Assembly: GCF_005924265.1 (NCBI RefSeq)
Contig: NZ_VCLB01000001.1
Span: 532,589-596,588 of the forward strand
Length of the DNA: 64,000 nt
Direction of reading: 5' to 3'
Source: Martelella lutilitoris
GTDB taxonomy: Bacteria; Pseudomonadota; Alphaproteobacteria; Rhizobiales; Rhizobiaceae
This document shows positions 56,423-64,000 of the stretch, one piece after another (the first letter of the stretch is position 1; each line of letters begins with the position of its first letter). The notes under the pieces were generated by a model, which saw only the letters and a list, made by a program, of their open reading frames with translations, was not told where the DNA came from and made no database searches. The position numbers and the translations under genes were made by a program.

Positions 56423-57601
56423 ATGTCTTACGGAGTGAAGCGGTTTTCTTCAACTTTCATTGCAGTTATTGCAGCGACATTGACGTTTGTCAATTCCAAT
56501 GGCGTCTCAGCTCAGGATAGCGGGGAAGGCGAGGCGGCGGTCGAGGCGCTTGAGCTCTTCGTCATGCCGCAATCGGGGCCGTTCCGTCCGGACCAGATCT
56601 CGATCCCGCAGCAGAAGATGATCGAGGCCTGGGCGCGCTCGGCCCATGCCGATGCTTCTGCAGAAGCCTTCACCCATTGGGACGGCGAGGGCGAGGTCCC
56701 CGCGAGCTGTTCCACCTGTCACTCCGGCGCGGGCTTCCGCGCCTTCCACGGCCTTGACGGCAGCGAGCCGGGCGTGGCTGCGGCCGTGCCGGTCGGCGGT
56801 GTCGTCGACTGCGAGACCTGTCACAATCCGGGCCTTGCCGAAATCACCGCGATCACGCTGCCGAGCGGCATCGAACACCCGGTCAAGCCCGGCGTCGAGG
56901 CAGCCTGTCTCACCTGTCACTCCGGCCGCGCCGCCGGCGTGACGGTCTCCAATGCCGTCGGCGAAAAGGCTGATGACACCCCGGATCCGGAGATCGGCTT
57001 CGTCAATCCGCATTACGCGCTGGCCGGCGCCGTGCGCCTCGGCGCTGTCGGGGCAGGCGGTTTCGAATATCCCGGCAAGAGCTATTCGGGCCGGTTCTTC
57101 CATGCCCGTCCGGTCGCCGACTGCGCCTCCTGTCATGATCCTCATACGCTGACGGTGGCGGAAGAGACCTGTCTTACCTGCCACGAGACCGGCAATTTCG
57201 ACGCGATCCGCATTTCCCGCGTCAGCTATGACGGCAGCGGCGATCTTTCCAAGGGCATTCGTTCGGATGTCGCCAACAATGCCGCGCTGCTGATGGAGAT
57301 GATCGAGGATTACGCCGCCAATGTCGCCGGCACGCCGATCATTTTCGAGCCGCACTATCCCTACTTCTTCGTCGATGCCGATCAGGACGGCCGCGCCGAT
57401 GAGGTTGACGGGCGGGCGGCGAGCTACAAGGCCTGGACGCCGCGCAGCCTGAAGGCGGCCTATAACTGGAAGTTCGTCACCGCCGACCCCGGCGCCTTCG
57501 CGCACAATCCGCAATATGTGCTGGAACTGCTCTACGATTCGATCGAGGACCTTTCGGGCCCGCTTGAGGTTGATGTCAGCGAGCTGGGCATCCAGCGGTA
57601 A
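56423..57601 (+). CDS. Periplasmic pentaheme cytochrome c
   Basis: A 392-residue exported protein (signal peptide to about residue 30, VSA/QD) with five CxxCH heme sites at residues 96, 130, 162, 234 and 250. The C-terminal part has no heme and includes the acidic, calcium-type loop DADQDGRADEVDG. I do not recognise the exact family. It lies 126 bases from nqrA on the opposite strand. Electron exchange with the quinone pool fed by NQR is plausible but inferred. Confidence 0.83.
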   Translation: MSYGVKRFSSTFIAVIAATLTFVNSNGVSAQDSGEGEAAVEALELFVMPQSGPFRPDQISIPQQKMIEAWARSAHADASAEAFTHWDGEGEVPASCSTCHSGAGFRAFHGLDGSEPGVAAAVPVGGVVDCETCHNPGLAEITAITLPSGIEHPVKPGVEAACLTCHSGRAAGVTVSNAVGEKADDTPDPEIGFVNPHYALAGAVRLGAVGAGGFEYPGKSYSGRFFHARPVADCASCHDPHTLTVAEETCLTCHETGNFDAIRISRVSYDGSGDLSKGIRSDVANNAALLMEMIEDYAANVAGTPIIFEPHYPYFFVDADQDGRADEVDGRAASYKAWTPRSLKAAYNWKFVTADPGAFAHNPQYVLELLYDSIEDLSGPLEVDVSELGIQR

Positions 57602-57741
57602 ACGCAGAAACCTCCCGTTTTCCGCCGGGACGTTCGACCCGGCGGACATTCTGTCCCGTTGCGATACGATATCCGGACGTGCTAACGCGGAGATGGCGGT
57701 ATTGCCGCCGATCTTTTCTGCCGGACCGGAAGAAACAATCC

Positions 57742-58272
57742 ATGAATACGAGCAATGCAGAGGCTCCGCGCGCCATCATCGTCATGGGCGTGAGCGGGTG
57801 CGGAAAGTCCTCCGTCGCAAGACTGATCGCCGAACGGATCGGTTACGACCAGGTCGAGGGCGACGACCTTCACCCGGCCTCCAATGTCGAAAAGATGAGC
57901 GCCGGCATCCCGCTCGAGGATGCTGACCGCTGGCCCTGGCTCGATCTTGTCGGCGCCGAGCTTGCCAGAGAGCGTCAAACGGGCGTCGTCGTGACCTGCT
58001 CGGCGCTGAAGAAAGCCTATCGCGACCGGTTGCGCGCGGCGGCGGGCCAGAAGCTGGCCTTCGTTTTCCTGAACGGCAGCGAGGCGCTGCTGACCGAGCG
58101 GATCGGCGCGCGCGCGGGCCATTTCATGCCGACGACGCTGCTGAGGAGCCAGCTCGACACCCTCGAAGACCCGACCGGCGAGCCCGGCGTGGTTACGGTT
58201 GATATCGACAATCCGCTGAAGGTGATTGCCGACAAGGCGGTTGCGGGGCTTGGCGCCGTATCTTTTTCTTAG
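57742..58272 (+). CDS. gntK: Gluconokinase
   Basis: A 176-residue P-loop kinase (GVSGCGKSS, residues 17-25) of the GntK family, which phosphorylates gluconate to 6-phosphogluconate. It has EGDDLHPASNVEKMSAGIPL and DRWPWLDLV, which are diagnostic. The ATG at 57742 is favoured over 57679. It precedes an MHS-type transporter, but the 115-base gap leaves the operon uncertain. Confidence 0.92.
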   Translation: MNTSNAEAPRAIIVMGVSGCGKSSVARLIAERIGYDQVEGDDLHPASNVEKMSAGIPLEDADRWPWLDLVGAELARERQTGVVVTCSALKKAYRDRLRAAAGQKLAFVFLNGSEALLTERIGARAGHFMPTTLLRSQLDTLEDPTGEPGVVTVDIDNPLKVIADKAVAGLGAVSFS

Positions 58273-58387
58273 CGCGTTCCCGACCGCTCAACTACGCCTT
58301 GGTCGTCGACATCGCCTTATATTAGGCTTGCCTTTCGTTTTGCGTTCGGCCAGTTTTCACTCGGGTATACCGATCGGAGGGTGAAAC

Positions 58388-59653
58388 ATGGCGGTGACGG
58401 CGAGCGAGCGCAACCGGGCGCTCTTTCTGGGCAGCATGGGCGGCGGCCTGGAATTTTATGATTTCGTGATCTACGCCACCTTCGCCTCGCAGATCGGCAA
58501 GACCTTCTTTCCGGCCGAAGAGGCGTCGACCCGGCTTCTGGCGGCTTTTGCCGTTTTTGCCGCAGGCTATCTGGTGCGCCCGCTGGGCGGCATCCTGTTT
58601 TCCCATTTCGGCGACAGGCACGGCCGAAAGATGATGCTGCGCGTCTCGATCGCCGGCATGGCGGGCGCCACCTTCCTCATCGCCTTCATGCCGGGCTATG
58701 CGACCTGGGGCATTTCGGCCACCATCGCGCTCGTCGCACTCCGCATGGTGCAGGGCCTTTGCCTTGGCGGCGAAATCCCCGGCGCGATGACCCTGATCAC
58801 CGAGACCATGCCGAAGCGGCGCGGCCTTGCCTGCGGCTTCCTGTTCATGATCATCAATGTCGGCATGCTGGCGGCCCAGGCGGTGCAATGGGCGATCGAA
58901 CACCTGTTGAGCGATGCGGCGGTGCTGTCCTATGGCTGGCGCATCGGCTTCTTCATCGGCGGGCTGGTGGCGATTGCCGGCTTCATCCTGCGCGCTCGTC
59001 TTGCCGAAAGCCCGGCCTTTGCCGAGATGGAATCGGCGACCCACAAGGTGCCGCTGGCAGCACTCTTCCGCGACAATGCCCGCGCCGTCTGGCTCGGCCT
59101 GTTCATCACCGGGCTGGGTGCTGCCGCCGTGCCGCTGCTCTACCTCTACATGAACAGCTACCTGACCGATTTCCTGCACTACGATCCGGACCAGGTGGCG
59201 ACCGCCGTGCTTGTCGGCATCATCGTCTTTTCGCTGCCGATGCCCCTTGCCGGCGCGATCTCCGATTTCATCGGCATCAAGGTTCCGGCCTTCGTCGCCA
59301 CCCTGTTGCTCGCAATCGCGGCCATCCCGGTCTATGTCTGGATCCACGAGGGCATCGCCTCGCTGATGCCGGCCATGATCGTGATCTCGCTGATTGGCGC
59401 CTTTGCCTGGGGCGTGGGGCCTGTGCTTTTGACCGCGATCTTCCCGACCGATGTGCGCTATACCGGCGTCGCCTTCGTCTACAATATCGGCTTCGCCATT
59501 GTCGGCGGGCTGACGCCGCTTCTCGCCACCTTCATCATCCAGCAGACGGGCTTCACGCTCGCGCCCGGCTTCCTGCTGGCGCTGTTTGCGGCGCTCGCCA
59601 CGGTCGCGATCTTCCTCACCCAGGTGCTGCCCGCGGAGAAGTCTCAGCTCTGA
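58388..59653 (+). CDS. MFS transporter, metabolite:H+ symporter (MHS) subfamily
   Basis: A 421-residue protein with 12 predicted helices. GLEFYDFVIYATFASQIGKTFFP, FSHFGDRHGRKMML and RMVQGLCLGGEIPGAMTLI define the MHS subfamily with ProP, KgtP and ShiA. It imports a carboxylate or osmolyte with protons. A link to gluconate is possible because gntK is adjacent, but MHS proteins rarely carry gluconate. It overlaps the convergent actS by ten bases. Confidence 0.85.
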   Translation: MAVTASERNRALFLGSMGGGLEFYDFVIYATFASQIGKTFFPAEEASTRLLAAFAVFAAGYLVRPLGGILFSHFGDRHGRKMMLRVSIAGMAGATFLIAFMPGYATWGISATIALVALRMVQGLCLGGEIPGAMTLITETMPKRRGLACGFLFMIINVGMLAAQAVQWAIEHLLSDAAVLSYGWRIGFFIGGLVAIAGFILRARLAESPAFAEMESATHKVPLAALFRDNARAVWLGLFITGLGAAAVPLLYLYMNSYLTDFLHYDPDQVATAVLVGIIVFSLPMPLAGAISDFIGIKVPAFVATLLLAIAAIPVYVWIHEGIASLMPAMIVISLIGAFAWGVGPVLLTAIFPTDVRYTGVAFVYNIGFAIVGGLTPLLATFIIQQTGFTLAPGFLLALFAALATVAIFLTQVLPAEKSQL

Positions 59654-60951
59654 TCCGCCATATCCGCCTCCATCCGCCAGCGCGGCCAGGAGACGGTGAT
59701 GCGCGCGCCGCCGACATTTTCGAAGGTCAGTTGCGCGCCGGAGCGTTCCAGAAGCGTCTTGGCGATGAACAGGCCGAGGCCGAGCCCGCCGGCGCGGCTG
59801 TCGGCCGGATTCTTCGGTCGGTCGGAGACGAAGGGATCGCCGATGCGCGGCAGGATGTCCGGCGTATAGCCGCCGCCGTCATCGGTGACGGTAATCGTCA
59901 CCCGTGTGTCGTTGTAATGCGCTTCGATCTCCACGGTCTGGCGGGCATGTTCGACGGCATTTTCGACGATATTGCCGAGGCCGTAAAGAATGCCCGGATT
60001 GCGGCTGCCCACCGGTTCGCCGCCGGCCTCGCCGGAAACGCGGATCTCCATCTGCGAGACAAACGGCCGGTGGGGCGCCACCACCTCCTCGATCAGAGAG
60101 GTCAGCGGCAAAAGCCGCATATGGGCCTCGTCCTCCTTGGAAAGCGAGGTGAGCCGGGAGAGAATGTCCCGGCAGCGCTGGCTCTGGCTGACAAGAAGCT
60201 GCACATCCTCGCCATGCTCTGGATCATCGGAAAGCGCGCGCGCCATCTCCTTGGCCACCACCGAAATCGTGGCCAGCGGCGTGCCGAGTTCATGGGCGGC
60301 GGCGGCGGCCAGCCCGTCAAGCTGGGAGAGGTGCTGCTCGCGCTGGAGCACCAGTTCGGTCGCCGCCAGCGCATCCGAGATTTGCTGCGCCTCGAGCGTG
60401 ATGCGCTGGACATAGAAGGCGGCAAAACCCAGCATCGAGATGATCGCGATCCAGATGCCGAATTTCAGGATCGGCTCGATTTCGAGGATGATCCCCGCAT
60501 GCCATGGCAGCGGAAAGGGGCTGAGCGCCAGCGCTGAGACGCCCGACACGGCAAAGGCCAGCAGCGCGAAGGAATAGTGCAGCGGCAGAGCGGCAAAGGA
60601 AATGATCACCGACACGCAGATCAGCGGCGCGAACGGATTGGCAAGTCCGCCGGTCAGATAGAGAAGCGCGGTCAGCTGCAGAAGGTCGAAGCCGATCATC
60701 CCGAAGGCGACGCGCGGCGAAACGCGCTGGGTCGCCGGGAAGCTTAAGGTCAGCACCAGATTGCCGAGCGCGAGCGCCGCAATCAGCGCCAGCACCGGCA
60801 TGATCGGCATCGAAAAGTCGAGCCCGAAGGCAACCGTCAGCGCCGTCGCCGTCTGGCCCGCAACGGCCAGCCATCTGAGCCGCACCAGCGTTTGCAGGCG
60901 CAAGCTTCCGCGGCGTTCGTGCCCGACCATCTCGGTGACCGGTTTGTTCAT
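59644..60951 (-). CDS. actS: Redox sensor histidine kinase ActS/RegB
   Basis: A 435-residue membrane kinase with six helices and the RegB-type quinone motif GGLANPF (residues 101-107). The phosphorylated His220 (AAAAHELGTPLATI) and the redox-active Cys260 (SQRCRDILSRL) sit 40 residues apart, as His225 and Cys265 do in Rhodobacter RegB. A complete ATPase domain follows (GLGNIVENAVEHA; GLGLGLFIAKTLLE). It phosphorylates ActR according to quinone and thiol state. The actR gene is 10.5 kb away. Confidence 0.93.
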   Translation of the reverse strand: MNKPVTEMVGHERRGSLRLQTLVRLRWLAVAGQTATALTVAFGLDFSMPIMPVLALIAALALGNLVLTLSFPATQRVSPRVAFGMIGFDLLQLTALLYLTGGLANPFAPLICVSVIISFAALPLHYSFALLAFAVSGVSALALSPFPLPWHAGIILEIEPILKFGIWIAIISMLGFAAFYVQRITLEAQQISDALAATELVLQREQHLSQLDGLAAAAAHELGTPLATISVVAKEMARALSDDPEHGEDVQLLVSQSQRCRDILSRLTSLSKEDEAHMRLLPLTSLIEEVVAPHRPFVSQMEIRVSGEAGGEPVGSRNPGILYGLGNIVENAVEHARQTVEIEAHYNDTRVTITVTDDGGGYTPDILPRIGDPFVSDRPKNPADSRAGGLGLGLFIAKTLLERSGAQLTFENVGGARITVSWPRWRMEADMADQS

Positions 60952-60962
60952 CGCATTCCTCC

Positions 60963-63533
60963 TTACGTCCCGCGCGGTTTCGCCCGCCGCGTCGCTTCCG
61001 CATTGGCCGGGTCCTCCGGCCAGACATGCTTTGGGTAGCGCCCGCGCATGTCGGCCCGCACATCCTTCCAGGATCCCGCCCAGAAGCCGCGAAGGTCCCG
61101 CGTTGTCTGGATCGGCCGTCCGGCGGGCGAGGTCAGTTCCAGAACGAGCGGCACGCCCCCGGCAATCGTCGGATGGTTCTTCAGTCCGTAGAGCATCTGC
61201 ACCCGGATCGAAAGCACCGGTTCGTCGCCATCATAGCGGATCGGAATCCGGTCGCCGGTGGGCGCTCCAAAATGAGTCGGCGCCAGCCGGTCGAGATCGG
61301 CGGCAAGCGGATAGGGCAGAAGCGCCTGCAGGCCCTGCGTCAGGCTTTTCTGGCTGACGGCGGAAAGGGCGGTCACGCCCGTCTGGAACGGCGTGAACCA
61401 AATGTCCAGGCTTTCCAGCAGGCCCTTTTCCGAGACATCCGGCCAGGGGTCACCGAGCTTGCGATGCAGAAAACCGATCCGTTCGACGAGGTGCGCCGCC
61501 TCCTTCGGCAAGGAGAGAAGCGAAAGCCCGTACCGGCGAAGCCCGTCGGCGAGCGCCTCCGCCGCTTCCATGCCGGATGGCTTCGTCCCCTGGCGTTCGG
61601 AAAGCACCAGCGCATCGAGCCGGGTCACGCTGCGCGCCCGGACGGAGAGGCTTTCGCGGTCGAAGACGCATTCCGCGCGGGTGACGATCGCCTCGGCGCG
61701 GGCTTCGAGGATGGTTTCGCGGGTCACGGGGCAGGCAGCAAGCACGCGCCCGCGCGCCGCGGAGCCCGTCAGGTCGGCAATGACGAGAAAGTCCTCACCC
61801 GCGAGCGGGTCGTCCTCGGCTAGCGCCGCGCCGCGACCGTTTGCCATCAGATAGCGCCCGCGCCCGCCGCGCGCCATGGCGATGCGGTCGAAGAAGGCCT
61901 GGATCAGGGCTCCGCCGGGATCAAAGGGTCCTTTGTCATCGCGGTCGGCGCCCGCCGTTTTCGCGATGCGGGCGGCAAGACCGCGCGCGGCCTCGGCCCG
62001 CGGACCTTTTTCGGCGCGAAACCGCCTAAGCCGTTCGGAAAGGTCGATGCTTGTGCCGCCAAGTCCCTGTTCGGTCAGGAGCACGGCAAGCTCGGCCGCC
62101 TTGAAAGCCGTGCCGCTTTCGGCCGCCTTGACGACCATGCCCGCAAGGCGCGGCGGCAGGGGAATGGCGCGCAAGAGTTCGCCGGAAGGCGTCAGTCGCC
62201 CCGCCGGATCAAGCGCGCCGAGCATCTGCAGCAGCTTGCGCGCCTCGGCAAGGGCGGGTCCCGGCGGCTGGTCGGCAAAGGAGAGCTGAGCGGGATCGAC
62301 GACGCCCCAATGGGCAAGATCGAGCGCCAGGCCGGTGAGGTCGGTAGAGAGGATTTCCGGCGGGTTGAAAGCGGGAAGGGCGGCCGTCTGGCCCTCGTGC
62401 CAGAGCCTCAGCGCGATGCCCGGCGCCGTGCGCCCGGCGCGGCCCGCGCGCTGGTCGGCCGCCGCGCGCGATAGTTTCACGGTTTCAAGCCGGGTGATCC
62501 CGGTGGCCGGCTCGAACACCGGCAGGCGCTGCAGGCCGCTGTCGATCACCACCCGCACGCCGTCGATGGTGATCGCGGTCTCGGCGATCGCGGTTGCCAG
62601 GACGACCTTGCGTTTTCCAGCCGGCGAAGGCGCGATTGCGGCGTCCTGTTCGGCCCGCGAAAGGTTGCCGTAAAGCGGGGCGACGATCACATCGTCGGTA
62701 ACGCCGGCGGCCAGCCTCTCGGCGGTCCGGCGGATTTCGGCCTGTCCGGGCAGGAAGGCAAGGATCGAGCCCTCCTCGTATGCCAGCATGTCGCGCACCG
62801 CGGCCGCGACATCATCCTCGATACGCGATCGCGGCGGGCGCGGCCGGTAACGGTGTTCAACGGGAAAGGCCCGGCCTGCGCTCTCGATCACCGGAGCGTC
62901 GTCCAGAAGCGTTGCGATGCGGGCCGTGTCGAGCGTTGCCGACATCACCAGGACCTTCAAATCCTCGCGCAGTCCGGCGCGGATATCGAGCGCCAGGGCC
63001 AGGCCGAAATCGGCATCGAGCGAGCGTTCGTGAAATTCGTCGAAGATGACCGTGGAAACGCCGGCAAGCTCCGGGTCCTCCAGCGCCATGCGGGCGAACA
63101 CGCCCTCGGTCACCACCTCGATCCGGGTTTTTGCCGAAATCTTCGTATCAAGTCGCATGCGGTAGCCGACGGTCTCGCCCGGGCTTTCGCCAAGAAGTGA
63201 GGCCATGCGGAAGGCGGCAGCGCGCGCGGCAAGCCTGCGCGGCTCCAGCAGGATGATCTTGCCCGTTCCGGCCGTACCGCTTGCCAGCAGGTGCAGGGGG
63301 ACAAGCGTTGTCTTGCCGGCGCCGGGCGGGGCGGCGAGCACGGCCCGGCCTTTATCGTCAAGTGCTGCCGCGAGCTGATGCAGAACCGCATTGACCGGAA
63401 GCCGATCCGTCTGCGTCCTTATGGTCTCTTTCAAAGCTTTCAAATCCGAAAAATCCGTTTGCGCCTTGATTAAGGTAAAAGCGCTGCGCGAGCAAAGGGC
63501 GCAAATTGGTCTTTCAGGGCTGAGGGTCCGCAC
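60963..63533 (-). CDS. hrpB: ATP-dependent helicase HrpB
   Basis: An 856-residue DEAH-box helicase with Walker A APPGAGKTTLVPL, DEFH box IFDEFHERSLDADF, and motif VI DQRAGRAGRTAPG, followed by the HrpB C-terminal domain. HrpB proteins are common in Proteobacteria, and their physiological role is unclear. The true start is uncertain. The longest frame begins with GTG at 63533, but TTG codons at 63443 and 63434 would give the usual short N-terminus before LPVNAVL. It ends 12 bases before actS on the same strand. Confidence 0.9.
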   Translation of the reverse strand: MRTLSPERPICALCSRSAFTLIKAQTDFSDLKALKETIRTQTDRLPVNAVLHQLAAALDDKGRAVLAAPPGAGKTTLVPLHLLASGTAGTGKIILLEPRRLAARAAAFRMASLLGESPGETVGYRMRLDTKISAKTRIEVVTEGVFARMALEDPELAGVSTVIFDEFHERSLDADFGLALALDIRAGLREDLKVLVMSATLDTARIATLLDDAPVIESAGRAFPVEHRYRPRPPRSRIEDDVAAAVRDMLAYEEGSILAFLPGQAEIRRTAERLAAGVTDDVIVAPLYGNLSRAEQDAAIAPSPAGKRKVVLATAIAETAITIDGVRVVIDSGLQRLPVFEPATGITRLETVKLSRAAADQRAGRAGRTAPGIALRLWHEGQTAALPAFNPPEILSTDLTGLALDLAHWGVVDPAQLSFADQPPGPALAEARKLLQMLGALDPAGRLTPSGELLRAIPLPPRLAGMVVKAAESGTAFKAAELAVLLTEQGLGGTSIDLSERLRRFRAEKGPRAEAARGLAARIAKTAGADRDDKGPFDPGGALIQAFFDRIAMARGGRGRYLMANGRGAALAEDDPLAGEDFLVIADLTGSAARGRVLAACPVTRETILEARAEAIVTRAECVFDRESLSVRARSVTRLDALVLSERQGTKPSGMEAAEALADGLRRYGLSLLSLPKEAAHLVERIGFLHRKLGDPWPDVSEKGLLESLDIWFTPFQTGVTALSAVSQKSLTQGLQALLPYPLAADLDRLAPTHFGAPTGDRIPIRYDGDEPVLSIRVQMLYGLKNHPTIAGGVPLVLELTSPAGRPIQTTRDLRGFWAGSWKDVRADMRGRYPKHVWPEDPANAEATRRAKPRGT

Positions 63534-63708
63534 TGACAGGAGGAAGGGAAAGGGACGCGGAAAAAACAGGCAAACGGTATACTTGCCTCATCATTGTGCG
63601 CAGCAAAAAGCTTAACGGTTCTTAACCTCTGGCGGCTTGCGAAGTGAGGTATAAAACCCATAAAAACCAATCACTTAACAAAAATGTCATTTTTTTTGGG
63701 ATTGGTTG

Positions 63709-63738
63709 TTGACGGTTTGGCGGAATGGGGTCTATAAG
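63709..63738 (+). promoter_or_regulatory. rRNA operon promoter
   Basis: TTGACG (63709-63714) and CTATAA (63732-63737) are separated by 17 bases, and the upstream region is AT-rich with T-runs. This is the layout of alphaproteobacterial rrn promoters. Together with the following conserved leader, it places an rRNA operon just past the window. Confidence 0.65.
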
Positions 63739-64000
63739 CCGCCTCACCGAACGACGGGGCGGCGCTGAGGCGGTGCTTACGGTTCTAGAAAATCTTCCGA
63801 CAGGCTTAGATGCTTCGTCAGGCTGAACTTGAACAGAGATTGGCCGAGAGAGGATTTGTGACGGGAATTTCCCGTCTGTTATTTGGACAATTGCATATTT
63901 GAAGAAAGAGAAACGTGGCGAGCGGCTTTGTCGGTGAGCTTTATTGTTCACCAAAGAGACTTAAGTAAGCGGTCACGTTTTAGGAAACTGCTTGGATTGA
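63739..64000 (+). other. rRNA operon leader, 16S gene expected beyond the window
   Basis: The leader holds a 17-base palindrome (GACGGGAA/TTCCCGTC, 63860-63876), a boxA-like TATTTGGACAATTGCAT, and GAAGAAAGAGAAACGTGG, a sequence I know from rhizobial rrn leaders. A late ACGTTTTAGG segment follows. No start of 16S (AGAGTTTGAT) is reached. Open frames in this stretch are not believable. Confidence 0.6.

Noticed and set aside
63622..63954. A 110-residue minus-strand frame at the right edge
   Set aside because: It covers the rrn promoter and leader, lacks a ribosome site and has no protein-like pattern.

Overview
The window is high-GC DNA (low 60s percent G+C by eye) with the gene content and operon style of an alphaproteobacterium of the Rhizobiales. 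The evidence for this is TrcR (DUF1013), a RegB/RegA (ActS/ActR) pair, rhizobial-type intergenic palindromes, and a ribosomal RNA leader of rhizobial type at the right edge. A Na+-translocating NADH:quinone oxidoreductase (NQR) suggests a marine or halotolerant member. A Martelella-like genus is a guess that I cannot confirm from sequence alone.

Region 1 (1-23 kb) is mostly core genome. It holds a DnaJ-type chaperone, an RND efflux operon, a LuxR-type regulator next to pyruvate carboxylase, and two divergent regulator/target pairs (EamA exporter with MarR; old-yellow-enzyme with HxlR). These are followed by trcR, acs, a deoR-VOC-MFS operon, ispG, a LysE exporter and a ProC-like reductase. Two intergenic stretches (10.15-10.4 kb and 16.7-17.2 kb) carry dispersed palindromic repeats.

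Region 2 (22.8-48.6 kb) is a large catabolic island for methoxylated and hydroxylated aromatic acids. On the minus strand lies an operon of alpha/beta hydrolase, ligA, ligB, a YCII protein and folD. Divergent from it is a GntR regulator. Downstream on the plus strand come a LigM-type tetrahydrofolate-dependent aryl O-demethylase, a TRAP transporter, purU and a divergent metF. Together LigM, MetF, FolD and PurU can demethylate an aromatic ether and carry the methyl group through folate to formate. The palindrome ATGTATACAT recurs in front of the ligAB operon, the gntR gene, ligM and metF, and in altered form in front of the next operon, so a single GntR regulon probably joins the cluster. Next is an eight-gene co-directional operon that I cannot assign to a known pathway: tctC, a tctA-tctB fusion, two COG2159-type amidohydrolases, a Rieske protein, a GFA-fold protein, a ferredoxin reductase and a [2Fe-2S] ferredoxin. 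It has a complete electron-transfer chain but no visible oxygenase. The island ends with a tandem-HTH LysR regulator, a dehydrogenase, and galB, a type I extradiol dioxygenase, galC/ligK and galD. The last set converts oxalomesaconate to pyruvate and oxaloacetate. Neither ligC nor ligI is in the window, which fits direct cleavage of gallate.

Region 3 (48.6-64 kb) is energy metabolism and the redox response. actR and actS lie about 10.5 kb apart, separated by an nqrABCDEF-apbE-nqrM-CBS operon, a divergent pentaheme cytochrome c, gluconokinase and an MHS-type transporter. NqrB is short and has no visible covalent-FMN motif. hrpB follows, and the window ends inside the leader of an rRNA operon.
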